A stretch of 64,000 nucleotides of DNA from Chryseobacterium shigense (lineage in GTDB: Bacteria; Bacteroidota; Bacteroidia; Flavobacteriales; Weeksellaceae). Under the pieces are notes generated by a model. That model was not told the origin of the DNA and made no database searches. It was given only the letters and a program-made list of their open reading frames with translations. The number at the start of each line of letters is the position of its first letter. Position 1 is the stretch's first letter. The stretch is from NCBI RefSeq assembly GCF_014207845.1, contig NZ_JACHLC010000004.1:186001-250000 (forward strand), written 5' to 3'. Both the position numbers and the translations under genes were made by a program. Shown here piece by piece: positions 34,738 to 43,364 of the stretch.

Positions 34738-35232
34738 ATGACAGATTTTGAATTTTGGGAAGAAGAATTGAAAACGATCTGGGAACAGTTGGGAACCGTT
34801 TCCGATGATGATTTTATCAACAACATAAAAGTACATACGGGTAAAGTTCCCGATCACCACTCCAACGCCATTGCAGACTTTGAAAGAGCCTGTGCCTACG
34901 ATTCCACCGGTTTTGAAGAAAAAGCAGAACCTTTGTACAGAGCTGCTTTGGAATCCGGTCTTACAGGATTGCGGAGAAGAAGAGCCAGAATTCAACTGGC
35001 CAGTACATTGCGGAATAATGGAAAATTCCATGAAAGCATAGCAATATTGAGAGAAGAAAAAGAAAATTATTCCGATGAGCTGGATGATGCTGTGAACGCT
35101 TTTCTTGCTCTGTCGCTTTCTTCCCTCAACAATGATAAAGAAGCATTATCATTGGTTTTGCAATCGCTTTCTGCTCATTTGCCAAGATATAATAAATCGG
35201 TTTATAATTATTCAAAAGAGCTTATCAAATAA
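34738..35232 (+). CDS. Tetratricopeptide-repeat protein
   Basis: A 164-residue cytosolic helical protein. TPR-like helix pairs are visible at residues about 45-75 (ADFERACAYDSTGFEEKAEPLYRAAL), 80-110 (RRRARIQLASTLRNNGKFHESIAILREEK) and 115-145 (DDAVNAFLALSLSSLNNDKEALSLVLQSL). Proteins of this length and layout occur widely as stand-alone genes, function unknown. Probably co-transcribed with arr. Confidence 0.85.
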   Translation: MTDFEFWEEELKTIWEQLGTVSDDDFINNIKVHTGKVPDHHSNAIADFERACAYDSTGFEEKAEPLYRAALESGLTGLRRRRARIQLASTLRNNGKFHESIAILREEKENYSDELDDAVNAFLALSLSSLNNDKEALSLVLQSLSAHLPRYNKSVYNYSKELIK

Positions 35233-35266
35233 ATTATATTAAATTCAGCCTATAAAAATCAAACAT

Positions 35267-35794
35267 TTGAAAGCCCAGCCATTACCAATAGATCCGCTTA
35301 CCACAGAAAGATTAATCCTTATTCCTTTCACTATAAAAATTTGCAAAAACCTTCTGAATAATGATTTCAGCGATTTGCCTGTGTTAGGAATAAAAAAAGG
35401 AAAAGGCTGGCCGGATCAGGATGTGCTGGAAACCCTGCCTAAAATAATCGATAATCTTTCGCAAACAGGAGCACCAACCGGATTTGAATCCTGGATGATC
35501 ATTAAAAAGGAAACTTCCGAAATAATTGGTGATGCCGGGTTTAAAGGACTTAATGCTGAGGAAAAAAACATTGATATCGGATATGGTATTATTAAGGAAG
35601 AAAGAAGAAAAGGCTATGCTGAAGAAGCTGTAACAGAGCTTATACGCTGGGCTTTTTCCACGGAGAAGATAAATGAAATTACGGCAAAATGTTTTTTGGA
35701 AAATATAAATTCCATCAACTTTCTGAAAAAATTAAACTTTACTGAAATAAAACAGGAGGATGGCATGATCCATTGGTCATTACAGAATAAATAA
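35267..35794 (+). CDS. GNAT acetyltransferase (RimJ/RimL-like)
   Basis: A 175-residue protein that starts at TTG (35267), as no ATG precedes the conserved PLTTERLILIPF. The acetyl-CoA binding motif A appears as GYGIIKEERRKGYAEEAV, followed by the C-terminal LENINSINFLKKLNF helix-strand typical of ribosomal-protein and small-molecule N-acetyltransferases. The substrate is unknown. Its stop overlaps the start of the next gene by one base. Confidence 0.88.
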   Translation: MKAQPLPIDPLTTERLILIPFTIKICKNLLNNDFSDLPVLGIKKGKGWPDQDVLETLPKIIDNLSQTGAPTGFESWMIIKKETSEIIGDAGFKGLNAEEKNIDIGYGIIKEERRKGYAEEAVTELIRWAFSTEKINEITAKCFLENINSINFLKKLNFTEIKQEDGMIHWSLQNK

Positions 35795-36327
35795 TGTCAA
35801 AAAAACTGATGAATTTTCTCCTTCGAAATATTTTCCCCGCATTCATTGCTATTGCTTTACTTTCCTGTGAAAGCGATAAAGAAAGGCTGTCCAAAATTGA
35901 AAAAGAATGCTTGGCTAAAACTAAAATTGACGGTTTCAATGTTTCTTTCTTCGGATATTTTCCAAAAGATGCGGATTCTGTAAATATCAGGATCAAAAGA
36001 AGGAATCAAATCATTCAGAATTATCATGATAAGATCCCTGATGCCATTTCAGATTCTTTGAGACATCAGAGAAACTATTTTGTAAAAAACGAAATTCTGT
36101 TAACGGATACTGTTTTTGTGAAAATCAAAAATGAACCCGCTAAAAAGATTTACGGATTCAGGTACCTTGTAAGAGCACATTATAGTATGATGAATAAAGA
36201 TTGGGGCTGCGATTTCTATGAACTCACCACAGACGGCAAAGTAAGTGAAGGCGCTTCCGTACATTTTACTGACAAAAGCTGGAAGATTCTTGAAAAAAAA
36301 GACTTCAAAAATTATTATAAAGATTAA
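35794..36327 (+). CDS. Lipoprotein of unknown function
   Basis: A 177-residue protein with a lipoprotein signal: basic N-terminus, hydrophobic segment and lipobox ALLSCES (Cys near residue 25). The mature part starts with a charged Ser/Lys segment and a probable outer-membrane surface location cannot be judged. No known family. Start codon overlaps the stop of the acetyltransferase (TAATG), so the two are translated together. The 134 bp after it hold no clear terminator. Confidence 0.8.
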   Translation: MSKKLMNFLLRNIFPAFIAIALLSCESDKERLSKIEKECLAKTKIDGFNVSFFGYFPKDADSVNIRIKRRNQIIQNYHDKIPDAISDSLRHQRNYFVKNEILLTDTVFVKIKNEPAKKIYGFRYLVRAHYSMMNKDWGCDFYELTTDGKVSEGASVHFTDKSWKILEKKDFKNYYKD

Positions 36328-36461
36328 TTATATCTATATACCCACTCTATTCTGCATAAAAAATCTGCCTGAATATATTTTACAAATTAATCCACATACA
36401 AATATCCCCTATTCTATTTCTTTTTGTAATTTAACGGACCGGAAAATTTTTCCATTACCAA

Positions 36462-37235
36462 ATGTCACAAATTATGAAAACCGACAGCTCTATAAAAATA
36501 AAGCTTTCTATGCTGCTGTGCTCCATATATTTCCTGTTAGCCTCTTGTTCCGGGCCGGCTTCTGCATCAACAATCAAAGATATTTCCGATATAAAAGCCG
36601 AAATTGAAATCTACCAGAGCTTAACGGACGAAAATGACAATTCCCTTTCTGTGGTTTTATATGATAAAAAAGGAAAAGAATTTGGCAGTGATTCCGTGAA
36701 AATAACCGTTAACGGCAAAGAAGCTGAATATAAAATTACGCAGCAGCTGTATTACAGTAAGAATTACAATTACCATGCTGAAAATATTCCCCCGAAGAAT
36801 GACAGTTACGACCTTCAGATCCAATTATCCAATGGTAAAAAATTTTCCCTTTCCAACATCCCTTCCCTGAAGCTGAGCAGCTCCGGAAATATTATTTATA
36901 ACCCGCAAGCCTCCCTGAACAGCAATTATTCCATACAATGGTCCGGGCTTCAGGATGTTAACATACTGTATTTATCTAAAAGTGTCAAAATAGAAACTAA
37001 AGATAATGACAGTAATGTACAGACTTTTATGGAACAGCCTGCTGATACAATAAAAATAGGCCCATCCGGAAATTATACCGTTAAAAAAGAAAACTTCTCC
37101 AAACCAGGAGAAACATTAAGCATCATGAGCTTTGAGTTCACAGCAGAGAAAACAGGCTCTCTCAATCCTCATCTGTTAAAAGGAAGCAGCAGTAAGATCA
37201 GAGGTTCTCATGAAGAAAGAATTACCTTCAAATAA
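36462..37235 (+). CDS. Lipoprotein of unknown function
   Basis: A 257-residue protein with signal and lipobox LLASCSG (Cys near residue 29). A second in-frame ATG four codons in is an alternative start. The mature region looks beta-rich, with an Ig-like feel (VVLYDKKGKEFGSDSVKITVNG, YDLQIQLSNGKKFSLSNIP). No named family recognised. It is a single gene; the following WD40-like gene starts 42 bp later. Confidence 0.8.
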   Translation: MSQIMKTDSSIKIKLSMLLCSIYFLLASCSGPASASTIKDISDIKAEIEIYQSLTDENDNSLSVVLYDKKGKEFGSDSVKITVNGKEAEYKITQQLYYSKNYNYHAENIPPKNDSYDLQIQLSNGKKFSLSNIPSLKLSSSGNIIYNPQASLNSNYSIQWSGLQDVNILYLSKSVKIETKDNDSNVQTFMEQPADTIKIGPSGNYTVKKENFSKPGETLSIMSFEFTAEKTGSLNPHLLKGSSSKIRGSHEERITFK

Positions 37236-37277
37236 TCATAAACTTTTCTAAATATTAAACATTATTTACTCATTAAT

Positions 37278-38522
37278 ATGCAAAACACTACAATCCAGGA
37301 AGAATGGTTCTCAAAAGGAGAACAATATGCTACAGAAATTAATGAAATGGTTGAATTCGGTGAAAAAAACGGCTGGGAAAACTGGAAAGGCAAAGAGCCC
37401 GAAGATAAAAGAGCCAACCTTGCCCAGGATATTTTCAAATTACTGAAAATGGCTAACCAAAACAACGATACGGAAAATTTCAGGGTCTTTTTCCCGCCAG
37501 CCCACACCCCTATTATCCCTTTATTGGAAGAGAAATCACAAAGTATCGAGCAGCTTCAGTTTATTTCCGGTCAGAAAATTGTCTTCGTTACCGGCACTTC
37601 TTATGAAAAGAGGCAGGCCTATCTTCTGGATGATGATCAGATTACAAAACTTGATGAAAATATTCAGGCCATCGGAAAATCCAAGCAGGGAAACATCTTT
37701 GCCGTTGCTTCCAATGATAAAATTTCATTGCATAAAGGCTGGGACGGAGCCATCATCAATGAATTCCGGTTAAACCACACTGCAGATTTCGGTATTACAG
37801 AGCTTATTCCTTTCAATGACGGAAGCAAAGTTATCCTGATCACTTCATATGGCATCTACCTTATCTCCCGCGAAGAAGAAAAGCTCATCCATCCTGTTAA
37901 TGAAGACAATGAAGAAGACTGGACCTCGGATATTGATATGGAAAATGCGACAATTTCCAATGACAATAATTACATTGTAGTTGGTGACCAGAACTATGAC
38001 CACAGAATTTTAGATGCTGAAGGAAATACATTGGGATCTGTCGGGGCGCAGTCTTCATATCCGCATTTCTGCCTGTTTTCAAAAGATGACAGCCAGTTAA
38101 TCACCAATTCCTGCCATTTCTACAACGGTATTACTATAGGAATCAATTCCGATCAGTATGTGGGAGCCGATATCGAAGCCTATACTGAAAGTGATGATTA
38201 TACTGTAATCAATGAAGAAATGAGGGTATATACAGGTACAGCTACAAAAGATTATTATATCCTGGGTGATGCCTATGGCTATATCAAAGCTTTCGACAAA
38301 AACGGGAAAAGACTTTGGAGGCATTTCTTAGGTTCCACTATTTCCGGCATGACCCTCTCAGATGATGAGGAAACTTTATGGGTAGCTGCCCATTCCGGTA
38401 TTCTCCATAAGTTAAAACTAAAGAAAGGCCACAGAGATACCCATACCATAGGCAACGGAAACCATTATGAAGAATTCAGGCTGCTGATCTGGAAAGATGA
38501 GCCCCAGATATGGAAATGGTAA
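37278..38522 (+). CDS. Beta-propeller protein, cytoplasmic
   Basis: A 414-residue protein without signal peptide. Residues 1-90 are helical (EEWFSKGEQYATEINEMVEFG). The rest forms repeated four-strand blades with motifs such as NIFAVASNDKISLH, NDGSKVILITSYGIYLIS, NNYIVVGDQNYDHRILD and YGYIKAFDKNGKRLW, as in WD40/PQQ-like propellers. It is probably a binding scaffold; partners are unknown. The end carries LWVAAHSGILHKLKL. A terminator hairpin follows 13 bp after the stop. Confidence 0.8.
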   Translation: MQNTTIQEEWFSKGEQYATEINEMVEFGEKNGWENWKGKEPEDKRANLAQDIFKLLKMANQNNDTENFRVFFPPAHTPIIPLLEEKSQSIEQLQFISGQKIVFVTGTSYEKRQAYLLDDDQITKLDENIQAIGKSKQGNIFAVASNDKISLHKGWDGAIINEFRLNHTADFGITELIPFNDGSKVILITSYGIYLISREEEKLIHPVNEDNEEDWTSDIDMENATISNDNNYIVVGDQNYDHRILDAEGNTLGSVGAQSSYPHFCLFSKDDSQLITNSCHFYNGITIGINSDQYVGADIEAYTESDDYTVINEEMRVYTGTATKDYYILGDAYGYIKAFDKNGKRLWRHFLGSTISGMTLSDDEETLWVAAHSGILHKLKLKKGHRDTHTIGNGNHYEEFRLLIWKDEPQIWKW

Positions 38523-38534
38523 ATCTTATTATAC

Positions 38535-38563
38535 AAAACGTTCTGTCTTCAGGGCGTTTTTCT
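38535..38563 (+). terminator. Terminator after beta-propeller gene
   Basis: AAAACGTTCTG and CAGGGCGTTTT form an 11-bp stem (two G-U pairs) with a TCTT loop and a trailing T run. Confidence 0.85.
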
Positions 38564-38601
38564 GTATTTTTACACATACCCAACCATACAACTGTAATCA
38601 T

Positions 38602-39150
38602 ATGAGAAAAATAATCCTGGACCTGGCTGTTACTTTAGACGGGTTCATTGAAGGGCTTAATGGCGAAACAGACTGGTGCATCATGGATGATGATATGAAC
38701 CTTGACAGGTTTCTGGACAGTATTGATACTATTTTTTACGGCAGGGTAAGTTATGATGCCTGGGGAACCTACCACCCGGAAGAAAATGCTGCTCCCGAAG
38801 AAAAGGAATTCTGGAAAACCATTCATTCTAAAAATAAATATGTTTTTTCAGAACAGGAAAGAGAAGATCCGGCAGCTGTCTTTATCAACTCTGATATTAC
38901 TGAAAAAGTAGCGGACATCAGAACTCAACCGGGAAAAGATATCTGGCTTTACGGCGGTGCCGGTCTTATTAAAACCTTTATTAATCTAGACCTTATTGAT
39001 ATTTACAGGATTTCGGTTCATCCGGTTGCTTTGGGAAGCGGCAAACCTTTGTTTGAAAATCTGAAAGAAAGGCTTGAACTCAGTCTCATTACAACCAATA
39101 CCTTCCGGTCCGGTGTGGTACAGCTTATCTACGAACCCAAAAACAAATAA
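38602..39150 (+). CDS. Dihydrofolate-reductase-like protein (RibD C-terminal domain)
   Basis: A 182-residue protein from the ATG at 38602 (MRKIILDLAVTLDGFIEG). It has the NADPH-binding RibD_C fold: ILDLAVTLDGF, TIFYGRVSYDAW and IWLYGGAGLIKTFI. Stand-alone members are often called YwjB/YyaP-like reductases; the substrate is unknown and folate reduction is not shown. It begins 39 bp after the terminator of the previous gene, and the hydrolase gene follows 24 bp after its stop, so the pair may be an operon. Confidence 0.9.
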   Translation: MRKIILDLAVTLDGFIEGLNGETDWCIMDDDMNLDRFLDSIDTIFYGRVSYDAWGTYHPEENAAPEEKEFWKTIHSKNKYVFSEQEREDPAAVFINSDITEKVADIRTQPGKDIWLYGGAGLIKTFINLDLIDIYRISVHPVALGSGKPLFENLKERLELSLITTNTFRSGVVQLIYEPKNK

Positions 39151-39174
39151 ACCACTTACAGAAATATATTAATT

Positions 39175-39954
39175 ATGGAAAAATATGCAAAGTCTTCGGA
39201 CGGACAGAACATTCATTATAAAGAAAGCGGGCACGGGAATCCTTCTATTCTTTTTGTACACGGATGGCTCGGCAACGGGGAATGGTGGAGCAGCCAGCAG
39301 GAATATTTCAAAGAAAAATATCACATTGTACAAATGGATCTTGCCGGACATGGAAAATCCGGCACTTCAAGAAAGGAATGGACAAGTGAGCTGTATGCAG
39401 ATGATATTCAAGCAGTAGCAAACCAGATAGATTCGCGGGAAATTATTCTTGTCGGACATTCTATGTCAGGAGCCTATGTTCTTGAAGCTGCTTTAAAAAC
39501 ACCTGATGTAAAGGCACTTATCCTGATAGACACGGTTAAAAATCTCGATGAAGCTTTTACGGAAGAACAGGCCGAACAGATTTTGTTTGTTCATTACCGC
39601 AATGATTTTAAAAACGCAGTTGAAAATATTCTTCCCCAATATCTTTTTACAGGAAAAACACCATCTGATGTAAAACAGAAATTACAGGACGAATTTCTCC
39701 AAAATACATCAGAAAAAGCCATTGATCTGCTCAGGCCTCTATATAAAAAGGATTTCAGGGAAACTGCCGCAAAAGTTAAGATACCTGTAAGAGCAATCAG
39801 TTCGGATAATTTCCCTACGAACATTGAAAATAACAGAAAGTATTTAAAAGATTACAACTCTATTGAAATCGCCGGAACAGGGCATTACCCTATGCTGGAA
39901 AATCCGGAAGAATTCAACCGGATACTTGATGATATTCTTAAAGAGTTAAGTTAA
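39175..39954 (+). CDS. Alpha/beta hydrolase
   Basis: A 259-residue hydrolase. Markers are FVHGWLGNG near residues 25-33, [10 protein letters not shown] near 58-67, nucleophile elbow [10 protein letters not shown] near 92-101 (GHSMSG) and His in GTGHYPML near the C-terminus. It lacks a signal peptide and is cytosolic. The substrate is unknown; the sequence resembles haloperoxidase/lactone-hydrolase type enzymes. It is followed 17 bp later by a DUF2200 gene. Confidence 0.9.
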   Translation: MEKYAKSSDGQNIHYKESGHGNPSILFVHGWLGNGEWWSSQQEYFKEKYHIVQMDLAGHGKSGTSRKEWTSELYADDIQAVANQIDSREIILVGHSMSGAYVLEAALKTPDVKALILIDTVKNLDEAFTEEQAEQILFVHYRNDFKNAVENILPQYLFTGKTPSDVKQKLQDEFLQNTSEKAIDLLRPLYKKDFRETAAKVKIPVRAISSDNFPTNIENNRKYLKDYNSIEIAGTGHYPMLENPEEFNRILDDILKELS

Positions 39955-39971
39955 TCGACAATAAAAAAGTC

Positions 39972-40325
39972 ATGCAGAACACAAGAATCTATACTATGGC
40001 TTTTGCCAGCGTTTATCCTCATTATATTCAAAAAGCAGAAAAGAAAGGACGTACAAAATTTGAAGTTCATGAAATTATATTCTGGCTAACCGGATATAAT
40101 GAAAAAAGCCTTCAGGAAATCTTAGAGAACAGAACAGATTTCCAGACATTTTTTGAACAGGCTCCACGGATCAATCCTAATGTTTCCTTAATCAAAGGGG
40201 TTATTTGCGGATACCGTGTGGAAGATATTGAAGATGAACTTATGAGAAATGTCCGGTATCTGGATAAACTTATCGATGAGCTGGCAAAGGGTAAAAAGAT
40301 GGAAAAGATATTGAGAGAAGAATAA
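39972..40325 (+). CDS. DUF2200 family protein
   Basis: A 117-residue protein with the family's opening ([22 protein letters not shown]), [12 protein letters not shown] and [24 protein letters not shown]. Similar proteins are widespread and unassigned. Probably co-transcribed with the preceding hydrolase. Its end is followed by a hairpin that serves as a terminator for both converging genes. Confidence 0.92.
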   Translation: MQNTRIYTMAFASVYPHYIQKAEKKGRTKFEVHEIIFWLTGYNEKSLQEILENRTDFQTFFEQAPRINPNVSLIKGVICGYRVEDIEDELMRNVRYLDKLIDELAKGKKMEKILREE

Positions 40326-40356
40326 ATCCCCAAAAAACATCGTATGTATAAAATAT

Positions 40357-40387
40357 AAAAACCCGCCCTTTACAAGCGGTTTTTATA
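40357..40387. terminator. Bidirectional terminator
   Basis: AAAAACCCGC and GCGGTTTTTA pair around a CCTTTACAA-type loop between DUF2200 (+) and the metallo-hydrolase gene (-), with A/T runs on both sides. Confidence 0.8.
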
Positions 40388-40403
40388 TTTATCAAACTAA
40401 ATT

Positions 40404-41303
40404 TTACCTGGTCTGGCCAAGATACCTTTCTATCGAAAAGTCAACTGCTTTTTTGCCATTTCCCAGGATATATGTTCCAAAAGCTCCAAATACAGCATCA
40501 TACTTCAATGGATCTAAAGACTCTTTAGCATACTGAATTGCTTCCGGCGGCAAAGGAATATAATTGGGGTAACTGTACATAAAGGTAACTGTTTTCCGGT
40601 CCGAGCATACCAACGGCATATCCCCCGTAAGAAGCTGTCCGCCATGATCCGGATTATACAAAACCGTAGCGCCGTCAAAATGCCCCGCACAGAGCACCAG
40701 TTTCATTCCGTCCCAAAGATCTTTTTCTCTGCCTTTCCAAAACTGAATGGCATCTCCTTTACGCTGTACCCATTTTTCATCCGAATGATGAATATAGATT
40801 GGTACGTCACCAAAAGCCTTACTCCACTCCAGCATAGTTGAATAGTAATGGGGATGAGATATGGCAATCGCTTTTATACCTCCCAGTTTTTTCATAATAT
40901 CAACAGTTGTAGCATCCAGATTGGTAATGCAGTCCCACAATATATTCCCATTTGGAGTAATCACAAGATGTGCATGCTGCCCAATTCCAAAACGCGGACT
41001 CGTATAGATTGCATAGATATTAGGAGCTACTTTTTCAATAATATTTTTATGCGTTTTATTAACAGCATCCAACGTAGTCCATTGTTGGCCATCTGCATTA
41101 ACATACTGTCTTGAATCTTCGCAAACCGGGCAATGTTCCTGTGTTGAAGATTCATATTGAACACCACAGGTTGCACAAATAGGATGTTTCGTATTCATTT
41201 CCTTATTTTTGTATAATGAAGCTGTGATGGATCCGGGAATTGTAAGGGCTAAAGCTGCATACGCATTTTGTTTGATCCACTTTCTTCGGTTAATTTTTGC
41301 CAT
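40404..41303 (-). CDS. MBL-fold hydrolase with N-terminal zinc-ribbon-like segment
   Basis: A 299-residue protein. The N-terminus KINRRKWIKQNAYAALALTIPG resembles a twin-arginine signal. It is followed by CATC and CPVC (about residues 42-60), a rubredoxin- or zinc-ribbon-like pair. The metallo-beta-lactamase core is recognisable (HAHLVITPNGNILWDC, AGHFDGATVLY, LLTGDMPLV), but the metal motif reads SHPHYYS instead of HxHxDH. The Asp and third His are missing, so metal binding must be altered. Divergent from an AraC regulator 81 bp away that probably controls it. Confidence 0.85.
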   Translation of the reverse strand: MAKINRRKWIKQNAYAALALTIPGSITASLYKNKEMNTKHPICATCGVQYESSTQEHCPVCEDSRQYVNADGQQWTTLDAVNKTHKNIIEKVAPNIYAIYTSPRFGIGQHAHLVITPNGNILWDCITNLDATTVDIMKKLGGIKAIAISHPHYYSTMLEWSKAFGDVPIYIHHSDEKWVQRKGDAIQFWKGREKDLWDGMKLVLCAGHFDGATVLYNPDHGGQLLTGDMPLVCSDRKTVTFMYSYPNYIPLPPEAIQYAKESLDPLKYDAVFGAFGTYILGNGKKAVDFSIERYLGQTR

Positions 41304-41384
41304 TGTTCTTATTTTTATGTAAAATTATACAGGAAATAAGCCTGAGAAAATGGATAAATTGTATCATCTATTGTACATTTTGAC

Positions 41385-42275
41385 ATGAAATCAAAAATCC
41401 CGACTCACCCGTTAAATAAAAGTTTTTCAAAATTTGAAGGACAGGAAAGGAATATCATTATTGCCGATTTTGATGACCGATCCAAAATTTTTGACCGGCA
41501 GTACCCTCATCGGCATACGTATTACGAAATATTCCTTCTGCAAGACAGTACAGGAGTGCATCATATTGATTTCGAAGTTTATCCTTTTTCCGGGCCCGTT
41601 ATATTCCTTACAGCCCCGGAACAGGTTCATCAGCTGATAAGAGAAAAAGGAGGACACGGTTTTGCAATACAGTTTGAAGATGATTTCTTTGATAATGATA
41701 ACGGAACAGATTCTAAGCTGTATTCTTATTTCCTGTTTGATCATTTTAAGAACCATCCGGTAATTCCTCTAACTGTTGCTGAGTGGGATAAGCTAAAAAC
41801 CCTTGTAGACATGTCTTTACAGGAATATAAAAATAATGTGAGCGGCACTTCTTCCCTGATCTCTGCTTATGTAAAAATTATCTTAATGGAAATTCTCCGT
41901 ATCCGGAAACAGCATTTTCAGGAACAGGAAATTCAGACTGATATACAGCATCAGCACCTTCTTGATTTTAAACGTTTATTGAATGAACAGTACACTACCC
42001 ATCACGAGGTACAGGATTATGCTGAACAGCTCAGGATCACTCCGCGGAAGCTAAACAGTCTGGTAAAAGAGTTTCTGGATAAATCTGCCTCTCAGGTTAT
42101 TAAAGAGCGTCTTTTATTGGAAGCTAAACGTCTTCTTGCAATCAATAAACTAAACACTAAAGAAATCGGATACGAGCTGGGATTTGAGGATCCTGCTTAT
42201 TTTTCAAGATTCTTTAAACAGGGCACAGGTATCACTGCTGCAGAATTCAAAAAATCACTTGAGAAAACAGACTGA
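41385..42275 (+). CDS. AraC-family transcriptional regulator
   Basis: A 296-residue protein: N-terminal cupin-like ligand domain (residues 40-150, with RQYPHRHTYYEIFLL) and a C-terminal double helix-turn-helix (about 190-292) with LLAINKLNTKEIGYELGFEDPAYFSRFFKQGTG. The first HTH is VQDYAEQLRITPRKLNSLV. It is divergent from the MBL-fold hydrolase gene, its likely target. It is not linked to the riboswitch gene that follows. Confidence 0.95.
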   Translation: MKSKIPTHPLNKSFSKFEGQERNIIIADFDDRSKIFDRQYPHRHTYYEIFLLQDSTGVHHIDFEVYPFSGPVIFLTAPEQVHQLIREKGGHGFAIQFEDDFFDNDNGTDSKLYSYFLFDHFKNHPVIPLTVAEWDKLKTLVDMSLQEYKNNVSGTSSLISAYVKIILMEILRIRKQHFQEQEIQTDIQHQHLLDFKRLLNEQYTTHHEVQDYAEQLRITPRKLNSLVKEFLDKSASQVIKERLLLEAKRLLAINKLNTKEIGYELGFEDPAYFSRFFKQGTGITAAEFKKSLEKTD

Positions 42276-42434
42276 TACAGCCTGTAATCTTAAACTTCTT
42301 ATTTATTCATAAATACCATCAGAAAAATTTTCTTCAATTCAAAAAACTTCCCGAAATTAGCAGTCTGTGCGTTAAAATATAATGAATGAAATAAAATTTT
42401 AAATCAGAACATACAGTAAAACTTAGTATAAGTT

Positions 42435-42553
42435 TTCTTCGGGGCAGGGTGAAATTCCCTACCGGCGGTTACAGTCCGCGACTCCTTTCTTCTGAAGGGA
42501 CTGATTTGGTGAAATTCCAAAACCGACAGTTAAAGTCTGGATGGGAGAAGAAA
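42435..42553 (+). promoter_or_regulatory. FMN riboswitch (RFN element)
   Basis: The conserved core is readable: TTCTTCGGGGCAGGGTG, AAATTCCCTACCGGCGG, CAGTCCGCGA, the variable arm, GACTGATTTGGTG, AAATTCCAAAACCGACAG and TAAAGTCTGGATGGGAGAAG. A short hairpin GTAAG/CTTAC (42566-42579) after it may belong to the expression platform. It precedes ribB by about 95 bp, so FMN excess should lower ribB expression. Confidence 0.97.
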
Positions 42554-42646
42554 ATGAAACGGTCAGTAAGATTTCTTACGGACTTATTGTGCCGTATTTC
42601 ATTTCCATGTACCGAAGACTATTTTAACTTTTAAAAGTAAAATAAC

Positions 42647-43291
42647 ATGGAAAAATTATTAGAACAATTTGGAGCAACCTCCAAAGAACGTGTAGAAAAT
42701 GCACTTCTTACACTACAACAGGGAAAAGGAATTCTTTTAGTAGATGATGAAAACCGCGAAAATGAGGGCGATATCATCTTTCCCGCATCCACTATTACAG
42801 AAAAAGACATGGCACTTCTGATCCGCGAATGCAGCGGAATTGTTTGTCTGTGCATTTCAGAGGAGAAAAGCAGGCACCTCAACCTTCGTCCGATGGTGGA
42901 AAACAACAACTCTAAAAACCAGACAGCATTCACCATTTCTATTGAAGCCAAAGAGGGCGTTGAATCCGGTGTTTCAGCTAAAGATCGTGTAACAACAATC
43001 AGAACAGCTGTAGCGGAAAATGCAGAAGCCGGTCATATTGCAAGTCCGGGACATGTTTTTCCTTTGATCGCCAAAAAAGGCGGTGTTTTCGAAAGGCGCG
43101 GGCATACGGAAGGCAGTGTGGATCTGGTGAAAATGGCCAACCTGGGTGATGATGCCGTACTTTGCGAACTTACAAACGAAGACGGCTCTATGGCAAGACT
43201 TCCGGAAATCGTGGACTTCGCGTCCAGAAAAGGAATGAGCGTGGTAACTATTGAAGATATTCATGCATACCGCAAAATAATGAGCAACTAA
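42647..43291 (+). CDS. ribB: 3,4-dihydroxy-2-butanone 4-phosphate synthase
   Basis: A 214-residue stand-alone RibB, not fused to GTP cyclohydrolase II as in RibBA. The active-site loop [10 protein letters not shown] is at residues 33-42; the phosphate and Mg2+ site segments [23 protein letters not shown] and the final IEDIHAYR are present. It converts ribulose 5-phosphate to the four-carbon riboflavin precursor plus formate. It is under an FMN riboswitch and closed by a strong terminator, so it is transcribed alone. Confidence 0.97.
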   Translation: MEKLLEQFGATSKERVENALLTLQQGKGILLVDDENRENEGDIIFPASTITEKDMALLIRECSGIVCLCISEEKSRHLNLRPMVENNNSKNQTAFTISIEAKEGVESGVSAKDRVTTIRTAVAENAEAGHIASPGHVFPLIAKKGGVFERRGHTEGSVDLVKMANLGDDAVLCELTNEDGSMARLPEIVDFASRKGMSVVTIEDIHAYRKIMSN

Positions 43292-43313
43292 AAATGATAT
43301 ATAACGCACAGAA

Positions 43314-43345
43314 CCGCAGCCCGATTTCATCGGGCGGCGGCTTTA
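43314..43345 (+). terminator. Terminator after ribB
   Basis: CCGC-GCCCGAT and ATCGGGC-GCGG form a two-part stem with a TTC loop, followed by CTTTATT. Confidence 0.85.
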
Positions 43346-43364
43346 TTAAACATTCATTAAAAAA

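Noticed and set aside
42449..42634. A 61-codon frame between the AraC gene and ribB
   Set aside because: It lies across the FMN riboswitch; the sequence conservation is explained by the RNA.
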